In this document: positions 46,379 to 58,347 of the stretch, piece by piece
Layout of the letters: each line of letters starts with the position of its first letter
How positions within the stretch are numbered: the stretch's first letter is position 1
Origin: Circinella minor
Taxonomy: Eukaryota > Mucoromycota > Mucoromycetes > Mucorales > Lichtheimiaceae
Assembly: GCA_016758965.1 (NCBI GenBank)
Contig: JAEPRB010000056.1
Location: forward strand, 1 to 64,000
Length of the DNA: 64,000 nt
Direction of reading: 5' to 3'
The notes under the pieces: model-generated
Databases searched by the model: none
Seen by the model: the letters and a program-made list of their open reading frames with translations, nothing else
Told to the model about the DNA's origin: nothing
Translations under genes and position numbers: made by a program

Positions 46379-48603
46379 CTTGTTAAAAAATTAATATGAT
46401 ACGTAACTTTCACCACAGCTCAAAAGTAGATCATTCACATTTCATTTACTCTTAATATAAACTGGACAATTGGTAGGATTTAATGTCACGGCAGCCAAAG
46501 ATTAAAGAAAAATCCGGAAAGCGAGTTTTTAGCTGAAACATATGGAGGCGTTCTATACTCCAAAATACACCTTTTCTCTGTTCGTGGGCGTGATCGAAAG
46601 CAAAATCCTGTACTGGATTATGATATTTCTGAAACCGTGACCAACCGACCGCCTCATTTTTCCCCTCTGTCTAATGAAGGGTTTTTACCACTCGTTGAGA
46701 TCCGGCTTTAGCGGATATGTGATTTCGAAGTGCTTTTTGAAGCCTTAATTGTTTTGTAAATGATAAATAAACAGCGATCGGGGAGATGGCACGACCGCAG
46801 GATGGCACAACTTTTGGTTGCTGTCCTAAACATTATTTTTTAAGATTCAAAAGTTATGGCCCCGAATTTTTAACTTTTCGGTGGTTGGAAAGGCGGGAGA
46901 CAACAGGCAACTTCTAGTTACAAAAGGATATGTATGCAAACAGAATAAGGTTATTAACTAAAAATGTGTAATTTTTTTTATTGATAAAAAGGAAATTAAG
47001 GTGAAAAGAGATAAATTATGGTGGTTTTTTACGAAAAGAATGAATTTGTTCTTCCTGACGGAAAGTAAGTAAAAAGTTTGTGAGTAGAGTTGATAACTGT
47101 TTCTGATGTGAAAGGAATAGAGGAAAAAACAAACATCCAGTGCGCACGCCAAATCTCCAGAAGTAGTCCAGCGATAAGCTGAACGGGAGAGAGGGGTGAA
47201 CAAAGGAGGTTCCAGTTGGGGTTGCTGTCCTAAACAAAAGAAACAGCCAGCTTTTCATTCAAGAGCGCGTCGTCCGAAATAATTAGGGAATGTAACTATA
47301 TCTGTAGGTCAGCAAAAATATTTTTAATATGGATATATACTTACACTCCACGAAGTATTTCAACTTCAACACTTTTGTCAAACAAAGTGCTTTGATTTCG
47401 TACGTAAAAAAAAAAGAGCGATGAAGATAGAGAGCCCGAGAGAAAGAGAGAGCTAATGACAAATGTCATTAACTCTCTTAGAAAGATTAAAGAAATATAA
47501 AGAGAGAAAAAGAAGTTTTCAACAGCAAGGTGCATACAACTATATTTATATCCTACGTTCGTTTTACTTATCTTATTTTTTGTGACATGGAAAAGACGAC
47601 TTAATTATCATTATGTTCGTGCACTTTATAACAATGAACCAATCGGAACGCATAAAATTGTATAAATAAAAAAAAGGGGTTAAAGAAATGATGATTACTC
47701 TATTCATTATATTCCACCATTATTATTATTATCATCATTATTACTATTACGTATGATGATGGGTTTCATTTGAATGGGAAAAGCTTGATCTTTCTTTTGG
47801 TATAGTTTTTATTCTATTCTTTGTTTGCTAATTTAATGCTTATTCAGTTTTAAATAAAGATGAAGATTTTTTGACAGACATGGCGTTATATAAAGATGCT
47901 GCTATTATTTCTATAAACATAAACACAAATAATGATAGATAAACACACCATCGATGGTGAAATCAATTCTTTTTTATAGAATATATTTCTTATAGCATCA
48001 AGTAGTAAATAAGAGAGCACATTCTTTATATTGATGAACGCATGATTTCCTATTGTTACACAGAACATTACTTGAGCATGAATGAATATAGAGGAAGTAT
48101 GCCATCTTTTTGTCTTTCTGTTTCCTACTCCTTGACTGATGATGTATAACCAATAGTTGGGGAAAAAGTGAAACATTTTTTTTGTTGAGTGAGGAACATT
48201 GATATCCGTATTTTTGATAGGAACAAAGATAGGTTTTTCTTTTTTTTAAAAAAAATAGTACACTCATAATCATAGGTATGATACATTGATCAATATCGAT
48301 TAATGAATTACAAAAAGAGTGCCATAAAAAAGTTATTCTTTCTTGTGATTATAAAAATAAGACATTATACGTAATAGTAATAATGAAAAAAAAAATAAGT
48401 ATGGTATGTAGATCATCAATCGTAATATTGATATATGAATTAGTGGAAGAAAAATGAAAACATATTTTGACAGTATAATTTGCTTGTCATTGTGAAGATG
48501 ATACTATTACTATACATGGAAAAACAAACAATTGATAAGCACCCATGACCATAAAAAAACTCTTTATTGACAATGCACGAAAAAATAAATTAATCTTACT
48601 TCT
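46379..48603. other. Intergenic region with a short duplicated word
   Basis: 2.2 kb. The 17-mer GGTTGCTGTCCTAAACA occurs at 46816-46832 and 47220-47236 in the same orientation. The segment 46480-46700 is less AT-rich and probably holds the promoter and missing 5' exon of the orphan-family gene. Open stretches on the minus strand at 46958-47258 and 47886-48273 look like chance. Confidence 0.4.
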
Positions 48604-48819
48604 ATGACCCGCCGTACAGAAAGAAATCGAAACACTCCTGCCATGATTAACATGGAAAACAGTAGCATAATCATGGCAGGTAGTGGAAGTAATCTTCCAG
48701 ATTACTTACGACGTGGTCTCCTCAACAACAACAATAATAATAATCATAATGATAATAATATTATTGATATACTGGACATGGAGCTTGACAACTACATAAC
48801 AAAAGAAAAAAAAGATTGA
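48604..48819 (+). CDS. Small protein with acidic LDxELDxY-type C-terminus
   Basis: Intron-less ORF of 71 aa from ATG 48604. The N-terminus is basic and polar (MTRRTERNRNTPAM), followed by LPDYLRRGLL, an Asn run and a C-terminus DILDMELDNYITKEKKD. The last part resembles the C-terminal UAP56/Sub2-binding motif (LDxxLDxY) of mRNA export adaptors such as ALY/Yra1, which suggests a small export adaptor. This is inference from one motif. The next gene (COA6) follows in the same direction 297 bp downstream. Confidence 0.4.
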   Translation: MTRRTERNRNTPAMINMENSSIIMAGSGSNLPDYLRRGLLNNNNNNNHNDNNIIDILDMELDNYITKEKKD

Positions 48820-49116
48820 TTTTTTAATATTCATTATTAAATAAGGCAAATACCAAAAGTACTTTTTGTTTGCTTGGTGCTTCTCGTGTAAATTATAATT
48901 AACAACAACTTCAGCCAATGGTAATTCCGCACATTAACTTTCACATCCGCACTTTAACGACTGGTTGTGATTGCTCCAAAAACCCTGAGGCACCAACTAA
49001 AGGCCCATAATTATGCTAATTCGGAGCTTTTAACCCTAACAATAACACCTTTATTTTTATTTTTTCAGGTTACTTTCTTTTTCCAAAAGAACAAAAGAAA
49101 ACACACACACACAAGA

Positions 49117-49499
49117 ATGACAGCTGAAAGTACAAAACCACCAACACGTCAAGAACGCCAACATTGTTGGAAATTACGTGACGAATATTTTGCATGTCTT
49201 GATCGCTTAACCATTGTGGATCCTGTAATTGTTGAAAAAGAACCAGAAAAAGCTAAGGAATGTCTTGAAAAGAAATCAAAATATGAGGACGCTTGTATGG
49301 CAAGTTGGGTAAGTTGGTTATTATTATTTATTACTTTTTCTTTAAAAGTCATGTCACGGACATAAATTAGGAAAGAAGGAACTCATTATAAAATGCTATT
49401 GTTATTGCTATATAGGTTGAATATTTCAATAAACGCCGAGTACTTGATGTAAAACAACGTGAATATTTAGAATTTTCAAAGCAACAATCAGGCAAATAA
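49117..49499 (+). CDS. COA6: Cytochrome c oxidase assembly factor COA6
   Basis: Small intermembrane-space protein that helps copper delivery to Cox2 during complex IV assembly. Two exons: 49117-49308 and 49416-49499, giving 91 aa. Seen: RQERQHCWKLRDEYFACLD, a C-x9-C pair, then ECLEKKSKYEDACMASW, a C-x10-C pair, and VEYFNKRRVL. The C-x9-C/C-x10-C pair with W after the first Cys and the final WxxYFxKRR is diagnostic of COA6 rather than Cox12. The insert between the pairs is slightly longer than in human. No cleavable signal is expected, because such proteins use the Mia40 pathway. The stop lies only 26 bp from the stop of the convergent TFIIIC gene. Confidence 0.92.
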
Positions 49500-49525
49500 A
49501 TAAAAAGAAATAACAAATTTATATA

Positions 49526-52500
49526 TTACAACAAACTGGAACCACACAGAATACATTTTTGACACTCTTGTAATATAAGTTCACTTAATCCACTACTTTC
49601 TCCTGGGATTAAGCTTTTTTCACCACATAGAATACATGTACGTAATCGACTTGATGTTAATACACGACGGGTCATATTACAACAGCCTATATTTTAATAT
49701 ACAAAAATAAAATATCAGAATTAATTTCCTTCATCATCATCATCATCACTACGTCTCTCTTATTCTCTCTCACACAAAACCATTACTGTGCAATAAAGCT
49801 TACCCCAAATATGCATGGACGGACAAACACCTAACCGATCCTTTTCCACAATAACTAATTCTTGACATCCTGGACATTTTTCTCTTCCTGGTAGAGTTTC
49901 TTGTGGATCCTGTCCATCCAGTAGTAATGTCGCAATTTCAACTTCTTTTTCTAATTCTTGAGAAACCTGGGGTAAATAAGATTGAAGGCGTTTACATGTA
50001 GTTTGAATTTGTTCCAACGCAAATGGAATAGGTTCTTCTTGTGTAAGTATACGATCACATAATAATAGTATGATCACAGCATCATCCTCTAATAAATATA
50101 TATATATATAAACATGTACAAATTATTTTCTTTTTCTTATTGGTAATCCTTCTCGAAAAAAAAAGCAAGAGAAATATACCATCTAATTTTTGTAATCGAT
50201 CATCCGATAAACTATATATATAATCTAATACTGTAGCAGCAAATTGTTGATTAAGGAACGATTTGGCTTTTCTACAAACTTTTGATAATTTACGTATAGC
50301 GTCTTCTGCTAGCTCATAATTTTGAAGATTGAATTGTACACGAAGCAGAATGCGAGCTGCTGATGCTCGATCATCACAAAATACTTTTTTTGCCAATGAA
50401 TCCGTACTAAATTTAGGATTGATTAGATAATACGTTGCTAGGATTATATGCCTAAAAATGTTTACCTTTCTTTATAGTGACCTTGAGACATAATATTATC
50501 AACACCATCGAGCCATTTGATCATTCCATCACTCTCATCTTCATCTATGATATATTGAAGTATTTCATAAAGTATGGCTTGAATGGGTAACGTATAAACT
50601 ATATATACATTGACCTTATAGTATTAGCATCAGCTTGTAAATGAATTATTCAAACAAATAAGCTGATATACTAACAAATAGCGGGATCCTTGATATATTT
50701 TTCTGTTGTGTGACTAACTTCTTGAATTGTATTTGGATCTTGACGTTCTCGATGTGCTATAAAACCCAAATATATAATATCAAGTTTGTTCCTTGGAAAA
50801 AAATGCATATCTAACTCAGGACGTAATCTATAATATATAAAATTATGTGAGTGGAAGATGGTAAGGTTAGCAATAAAAGTTAAATTAACAAAAAAAGTAA
50901 AAACTTACGTAAAAAGGACAGCAGAGAATAAACCAGTAGCACTATCCTCGACTGACCATGTTTTAGGTACGACAGCATTTGTGGTGGCTTGAGTTTCACG
51001 ATCCATTTTATCTTGGTCTATGAGCCATTGTTGATTCATTTTATTCAAAAGTCGTTCATTTGTCTTTGCTGATAGCTTGCTATTGTATGTATATTTTGCA
51101 TTGTCATCGACATATAATGATATATTTTGACAATCATAAGTGTATAAATATACTTGAGATCCATCTACCGACCAATTAACGCCTATCAAAATCAATAATT
51201 AAAAGCGAGTTAACTATTTAATAATTTAATAATATGCAAGAATATATATGTTTTTACCTGTTAATCCCATTGTTGAGTGCTCAAGATAATATTCGCTCCA
51301 GTTGTCAACAATATCATCATCATCATCAATTATTATAGATCCAATTTGAACACGTGCGTTTTTACATAATACTGTTTTGATTACGTTGCCTCCATTTTTC
51401 TATAACGTTTTATATATGTAATTTCAAATGAGTTAAACAATCTATTTATATAAGACCTTGAAAGATGAGGAAAGTATATGTATGTTGTTACCAAGTCATT
51501 CCAAACAGATAATAAGCTAATATAAGATGAATCGGATTCAAACCATGTTTTCTTTATCGTTGCTATCACAGATTGAATAGTAGTTTCCCCTGTATCATGA
51601 TCTACTTTTGTCTCTAGTTCTACAGATGTTAATGCACTTGTACCATCCGCACATGTTGAAATTATATAAGCTGTATCTATCATTATAAATTTACATCTAC
51701 ATGTGAGTAAAACAACTATCGATATACTATATTCAGTAATAATAAAATAATTATCTCGCTTTACTAACATCGATTGCCGTTAACGCGCCATTGAGTCCAT
51801 TCTACGGAATTAACAAAGGATTGGTGTGGTCGAAAACTGGTGCAAAATTGTGCTCCCAAGTCGGAATGATAACTATAAAGAATAATTATTATTAGTATTT
51901 CTATATACATCTATATGATGATGATACATAGATCTAAACACAAATGATTCATTTATTATACCTCCATATAGTAATTTCACCTGATTTATTACCTAATGCA
52001 ATCAAAGCAGGCTTTTGTACAAAAAGATCAGGAATAATCAATGATGACCATCCACAGCCTGTATAAAAAAAATAATATACAAAAAATTATTAATATTTAA
52101 TTCGATTAAATAAACTTACATATAAAGAATTGAATTATATATTAAAATTACAAAGAGTATGAAAATGATCTAATTCATCTGAAGTACTGAATTTGTCTTT
52201 GGATCCTAAAACATGTTCTTTTATTAAAGGTGTTATATCAAAACACTTTCTTTACATATTAGTAAATTAATTACGGTCGAATTTATATCTTTACAATATC
52301 ATTACACTTACTGTATCTAAATATTCTCCAAGTTTAGTTGTACTATATAATGTTACTTGATGATATGTAGTAATGACAGCTAATACACATCTATTTAATT
52401 ATCTGTAATAATTAGGAATACTTTTAGTCTAGATGTAATATATATTAAGATACATTACCCATTGAGTTTGGATAATCCTGTAGGTGACCATCGTGCATGT

Positions 52501-52964
52501 CGATAGGTCTCAGATATTACAATACTTGGCTGGATAGGTATGTTTTGGACTAGTAAAGCAAGGGCGCATGAATTAGGGCCTGAAATCTTTGTTTCTTTTT
52601 CTAACTATTAAACATATTCTCCAAAACAAACTTATATATAAATGATACCTGTCATTATTGAAGGTGCATTTGGTTTTCCTTTTCTTAATTCATTTAAACC
52701 AACGTGATTATGAGCATCTTCTTCAGATCGCAAGTCGACAAATACAGGTGTCTATGTTTTCGCGTTTTTTTTTTTATTATTATTTTTCGTGTATTTGATA
52801 ATGGATATAATATAGATCTTGATTATATTTATTAATACTATTATTATTACCATAATGTGGATCCCGTTTTGAAGGCAAATGGCCAGTTGATCGTCTTCAT
52901 TCCATTGAACAGAATCAGTAAAATAAGGTTGACCTAAAAGACTAATGGCAGGTCTATATTCCAT
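49526..52964 (-). CDS. GTF3C4: TFIIIC90-like subunit of RNA polymerase III factor TFIIIC
   Basis: Subunit of TFIIIC, which binds tRNA gene promoters. Fifteen exons: 52964-52851, 52751-52649, 52579-52459, 52390-52312, 52245-52152, 52058-51962, 51872-51769, 51676-51492, 51399-51258, 51182-50909, 50827-50676, 50598-50466, 50406-50180, 50088-49804 and 49686-49526, giving 756 aa (human GTF3C4 is 822). The N-terminal half is a WD-like propeller: FTDSVQWNEDDQLAICLQNG, ARWSPTGLSKLNGCVLAVIT, KPALIALGNKSGEITIW and GVNWSVDGSQVYLYTYD. The C-terminus has the TFIIIC zinc region: CPGCQE, GVCPSMHIWGCCNMTRR, CILCGEKS and CQKCILCGSSLL. This pairing is that of the TFIIIC delta/90 kDa subunit (Sfc9 in fission yeast). 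Intron density is the highest in the window. Confidence 0.88.
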
Positions 52965-53281
52965 GGCTATTGGTTTTTAAAGAAATGTTAAAAAAAAAGT
53001 GCGCGTTTAAAGTTTTCAATAGATAAGTTGACCTGAACGCGATTTTCTCGGAGGGGTAAAAAAACAGAAAGAAAGGAACTTGACAACAAAATAAATAAAA
53101 TAAAAAATCAGCGTTGTGGTTATTAATTAATAAGAAATTATTTTAGTAAATGGGTTTTTTTTTGTATGTATGTTATATTAAGGGTAATGATGATACAAGT
53201 ATACAATAGAATTTTTACTATATGAAAAATTTACAATTATGAGAATAATAAGGTAATAGAAAATTTGTGGGAGAAATGGTT
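52965..53281. other. Promoter region of the TFIIIC90-like gene
   Basis: 317 bp between two tandem minus-strand genes; it must hold the terminator of the ATO gene and the promoter of the TFIIIC gene. AT-rich; no specific sites identified. Confidence 0.5.
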
Positions 53282-54498
53282 TTAATGATGATGATGCTTT
53301 TTGTGTGGTCGTTTGTTCCACCTGTATTTGCCAACAGGTAACTTTACTTTTTGTTCTTCCATGATTGCAGCAATACCAGAATAGTATGCACCTAATGCAG
53401 CTAAGAATGCAGATACCCCTATAATTATTATTTCTATAGTTAGTAAAATATATTGGGTTTTACTATAATATATACATATATTCAACTACAATGATGACAA
53501 CATACCACTAACACGTAAAACGGCTGATACATCGGTTATATAGTATATAGCGCTGAGGAATAATGTAACAAACACCCAAAATAAACACCTAAAATAAAGT
53601 AATCATGTTTTAATAAACAAACAAAATAACTTATGATTAAACAAAATAACTTGTTTTTGATCATACAATAATAATAATAACATCTAGTACAAATAACTTA
53701 CCAACTAAGAATAAAAGTACCAGATTTAATTTTAATTGAAATGCCTAAAAGCATTACAGTATAGAATGACCAAAAGAAATGGTAAATAGCATTCGCTTGT
53801 GCCAAATCCCAAGCTGTTTCATAGGAATCCAAAGTAGATGCTGCAGAAGGTAACATCATCATACCAGAACCAGCCCAGAATGCTCCATATGAGACAAGAA
53901 TGGTTCCAGAAAATGTACCACCATAAAACAAGTCCAAGAACCTGTATATCATTAGAGAAAGAATTATTATTTTTGGTTGACATGGAATAAAATTCACTTG
54001 ATCTTACCCAGCTATATATTGTGCAATGCCACCGAAAAGTAATGCAGTAGGAAAAATAATATGATTGGGTTTATGCGGTAAGAATAAATTATAAGCAGCT
54101 AAAAGGATGGTAACCATTGCAAAGGACCAGAGACCTAATACAGCAGGATTACCCATTGTTAAAGGACGACGATCTGATTGACCATTAACCAAAGGTGATG
54201 CTGATCGTGTCAACCATTCCCAAGCGTTTGCACCTTCCATTCCTGGTCCACCTACTCTACCTCCTCCACCGATAAAAGGAGGCGGTGAAAGAGAAGGAGG
54301 TGTTGTAGATCTACTATTAGGAACAGTCAATTTGCCGTTTGCATCTTGAGTAGGTCGTATGGGCATAGGACTACGTATAGTGCTTTCAGTTGCAGAACTG
54401 TGTCGTTGTTGATATCCTGACCCTTCTCCTCTTTCCATTTCATCGGGATTTTCAGCTCCAAAAGTCCATTCGCTCGTACCCAACATTGGTTTAGCCAT
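53282..54498 (-). CDS. Acetate/succinate channel-transporter of the ATO (GPR1/FUN34/SatP) family
   Basis: Six-helix plasma-membrane carrier for acetate and related anions. Four exons: 54498-54008, 53941-53702, 53588-53506 and 53418-53282, giving 316 aa. The signature NPAVLGLWSFAMVT (variant of NPAPLGL) opens helix 1, then PTALLFGGIAQYIAG, FLDLFYGGTFSGTILVSYG, AFWAGSGMMMLPSA, YHFFWSFYTVMLL, LFWVFVTLFLSAIYYI and VSAFLAALGAYYSG. The N-terminal ~110 residues are cytosolic, polar and Pro/Ser/Gly-rich, longer than in most family members (total usually 200-280 aa). The C-terminus is basic and ends KRPHKKHHHH, a natural His run. The gene is divergent from RSA4, with 592 bp between start codons. Confidence 0.94.
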
Positions 54499-55090
54499 TT
54501 TTTTTACAATGTAAACTAGTAGTATTATATATAAAAAATAATATAAAAAAAGAAGCTATTAAGGGAATAATAATAATAATAATAAAGAAAATTGATATGA
54601 AAAGAAAAAAAAAAGGAAAAAATTTGGTAATAAGATCCAGTTATAGATATAAAGAGAAAAGAAATTAAAAAATGATGATGTTTCGTTTTTCTTTTTTGTT
54701 TGGTCTTTAAAGGTCTATGGTATATATAACAAACTTGGTTTCAGAGAATCACGTTCCTAGTAGATAAAAAAAACCTGTTAATATGTCAATCAATTCATAC
54801 ATCATATGAGAAATATTTGGGAACATACAGTGGGAATATAGAAATATCTCAAATTTTCGTGATCTACGGAAAAAACACTTTTTTTTTTTTTTACCTAACA
54901 AAAAAAGTATAAGTGTCTGTGCGTCTGCCTATACCTCTGAATTGTTGTCAGCCTCCCAAAAAAAAAAAAATTGAAAAATTATTTTTGGTCGGTTCGGAAC
55001 ACCCGAGGGGGAAAATAGCCAATTTTTTTTTTCTTGATCAGAAAGCATACTCTTTTGGTAAGCACCACATACAAAACAAAAACAAAAATT
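54499..55090. promoter_or_regulatory. Divergent promoter region between the ATO transporter and RSA4
   Basis: 592 bp separating two start codons on opposite strands. It contains A-runs, a TTTTTTTTTTTTTT tract at about 54879-54892 and a GGTATATATAACAAA box near 54720. Whether the two genes share control elements is unknown. Confidence 0.4.
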
Positions 55091-57661
55091 ATGCCTGCCA
55101 ACAAAGCAAAAGCTGCCGCGGCTGCAGCCGTCGCCATACCACTCATGCCTGAAGGCACAAAAGTAGTTGCTCAATTTAAATCAGCTGACGGTGAATCTAC
55201 TGGGCCTCCCTTAAATCTTCCTGCGGATGTCACCCCAGAACAACTTGAACTTTTATTGAATCAATTACTTGAACAGGTAAAGATCCAAACACACTATTAT
55301 TTATTTTTTGATCTCTATTACTTGATCGGTAATATGCAACAACAAATTCATAGATCGTGACGATCTAACTATTTTTTTTATGATTGATAGTCTGATGATC
55401 CTATACCCTATTCTTTCTATGTTGGAGAAGATGAAATTATAAAGTCATTATGGACAGATCGTAAAGATAAATCAACAGAAGATACAATCACAATCGTATA
55501 TCAGCCACAAGCAGTATTTCGTGTACGAGCTGTATCACGATGTACTTCAACTCTTTCGGGTAAATTTTAAATATAAAATAAAAGCTATTCTTATGGGGGG
55601 GAGTTCAAGTGACGGGTAATATTTTTGCATAAAATGGGTTCAATATAATATACTAAGTGTCAAACGATTATGTCAACTTGTTTCTTAAAAAAATAGGACA
55701 TACGGAAGCAGTTTTATCATGTGCATTCAGTCCGGATGGATCCCAACTTGCTACTGGCTCAGGTAACGGAAACAAAAAAAACAGGGACCTAATTGGGAAA
55801 GATGTACACGAAAAGGGTAAAAAAAAGAACATCCCACTTATATATTTCTACTTTTTTTTCGTATTCTAGGTGACGCTACTGTTCGGATATGGGATTTGAA
55901 TACGGAAACTCCTCGTTATACTTTGAAGGGACACACAGGATGGGTGTTGTCGATAGCGTGGTCACCCGATGGTAAGACACTCGCTTCCGGAAGTATGGAT
56001 AAAACAGTTCGATTATGGGACCCCAAGACCGGTAAATCCCTTGGTGATGGACTAAAAGGGCATACAAAGTGGATTACGAGTTTGTCCTGGGAACCTTATC
56101 ACTTGTAAGTTTATTTTGGTTACTATGAAGTGTACACTATGGAATTATTCTTTGGTTGCTATGGGGATAATCATTATTATTATTTTTGAGTTATTATTAT
56201 GAAATTATACTGAACAAAAAAAAAACAAAACAAAATATTCCAATATATTAGAAACTCGAAAGCGAATCGATTAGCAAGTTCATCTAAGGATTCTACAGTA
56301 CGAGTATGGGATACAGCTTTAAGAAGAGTTATTATGACTATTTCACAACATACAGCAGCAGTAACTTGTGTTAAATGGGGTGGTGAAGGTTTAATTTATA
56401 CCGCATCACAGGATAAAACTATCAAAGTCTGGAACTCAAGTGTACGTTGCTTATTTTTGTACTACAGAAACTTTAAAAAAATTTACAGAGATGGAAAACG
56501 AGAGAAAAAAAAAACAAAGAATCAAAACATTTTAGAGTTTTCACACTTTATTCATTGTTATTATAGGGCGTATTAGTTAAAACTTTACAAGGTCATGGTC
56601 ATTGGGTAATTATCAGTTTTTTTTTATTGTTCAATTATAATATTTTACCATAAATTAAAGATTCGCGCGCAACAACTCTTTTCAGGGGGCTGATGATTGT
56701 ATAAAGAATAATAGTTGAATATAATTAATAACCGGACGAAATAATAAAATTGGCAACTAAAAAAATATTAAATGAATTATAATCTTAGGTTAATACATTA
56801 GCACTTAGTACAGATTTTGTTCTTCGTACTGGACCATTTGATCATACTGGCAAGAAATATCCAACAGAAGAAGAATCAAAAGCAGCAGCTTTGGCACGTT
56901 ATAAAGCATTTAAAGGATCTAAACCTGAACGACTTGTTAGTGGCTCTGATGATTTTACTATGTTTTTCTGGGAACCTGAAACTAGCAAGAAACCAATTAC
57001 ACGAATGACAGGTAAAAGGCAAAAAAAAAAAAATTAAAACAGGGGCTAAGAAAAAAAAATTAAGGATTTGCACAAAGTGGGGTTGTCAATAAGCATGCTT
57101 TTTTACACAAGCATAAAATGGTGAAACCCACATGATATTGTTTTTCTTTTTTCTAAAAAACAAAAACTTTATTATTATAGGCCATCAAAAGTTGGTGAAT
57201 CATGTAAGCTTTTCGCCGGATGGACGATATATTGCAAGTGCGTCATTTGATACTTCAGTTAAATTATGGGATGGTCAGACAGGTAAATTCTTGGGTAATT
57301 TACGTGGCCATGTTGGATCTGTTTATCAAGTTTGTTGGTCAAGCGATTCAAGAATGTTATTGAGTGGTAGCAAGGATAGTACTTTGAAAGTATGGGATAT
57401 CAAGAAAATGAAGATCAAGTTGGATCTACCAGGTCATCAGGATGAAGTAAGTATAGTTGTATTTGTGTTTGTGTTTGTGCATGAGAGAGAGGGTAGGGGT
57501 ATTGGGGGGAGACGATGAAGTTGAGCGATCAGTCATGGGATCAATTTCTCTAACAATATCGTAATGATTTTTAATAGGTATTCGCTGTTGACTGGAGTCC
57601 CGGTGGTGATAAAGTAGCAAGTGGTGGTAAAGATAAGCAGTTGAAGATTTGGAGACACTAA
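55091..57661 (+). CDS. RSA4: Ribosome assembly protein Rsa4 / Notchless (NLE1)
   Basis: Nuclear 60S assembly factor whose ubiquitin-like N-terminus binds the MIDAS of the Rea1/Midasin ATPase. Nine exons: 55091-55276, 55391-55559, 55697-55762, 55870-56104, 56252-56441, 56567-56605, 56789-57011, 57181-57446 and 57578-57661, giving 485 aa. Seen: the NLE domain (~25-115: VVAQFKSADGESTGPPLNLP, PYSFYVGEDEI), then eight WD40 repeats, e.g. GHTEAVLSCAFSPDGSQLAT, GHTGWVLSIAWSPDGKTLAS, GHTKWITSLSWEP, GHGHWVNTLALSTDFVLRTG, GHQKLVNHVSFSPDGRYIAS and GHQDEVFAVDWSPGGDKVAS. GHGHWVN and FDHTGK are typical of Rsa4/NLE1. ATG 55091 (MPANKAKAA) is chosen; frames further upstream are low complexity. The extra Ala-rich start is unusual but short. 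Confidence 0.97.
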
Positions 57662-58347
57662 AAAAATTAATAATAATAAGATAATTCCTATAATATAACA
57701 AACAAAAAATGGCGTGTTGTGTTTGTGCGTTGATAATATAATGAAAGGGAGAGAGTGAGTGAGAGAGATTGCCGATCGTTTGTTTTTTGTACACTCCACG
57801 CTGTTCGAAAAACCATAACGAATCATGATGATAGTACTACACATAAACGAAATTGTATGGCTTGCTGATCGACAAAGGGGGGTGACACAGATCGAGTGAA
57901 ATTAGTAACTTAGTTACCCAAAACGTCAATTAGATACTCTGCACGGTCGTTTGTGATCCGTTACACAAACAACAAGCTTGTTTGACTTTGCAAAGTCGTT
58001 TTTTTTTTATAATAATGAAAATAATACGCACCCCATCCAATGTCAATTATAAACTAAAAATCGGAGAGGAATCAGTAAACCGTTCAATTGGGTTTATATT
58101 TTTTTATACTATGTACAATAAATAATTAAGATCAACTATAAAAAGACACCAGGCCACTTTTTTTTTCGTTTTTTCTTTTCTTTATCCGTTTCCTCTTTTT
58201 ATTTTCTATTTTCTACCCCTTATACATATATACCCTCATATCCATATAAATATAAAATATCTATTGAAAACGGCATCACACTCCATCACTTATCATTCTC
58301 TTTTTATATTATACATATCATCATTACATATAACATTATATCACACC
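57662..58347. other. Region between RSA4 and the methyltransferase gene
   Basis: 686 bp. The last part (58157-58225) is a long pyrimidine-rich tract (TTTTTTTTCG, TTTCTTTATCCGTTTCC, TTTTCTACCCC) typical of an active promoter or leader. No gene seen. Confidence 0.5.

Noticed and set aside
46958..47258. Overlapping minus-strand ORFs
   Set aside because: Two frames of the same segment are open by chance; no conserved pattern.
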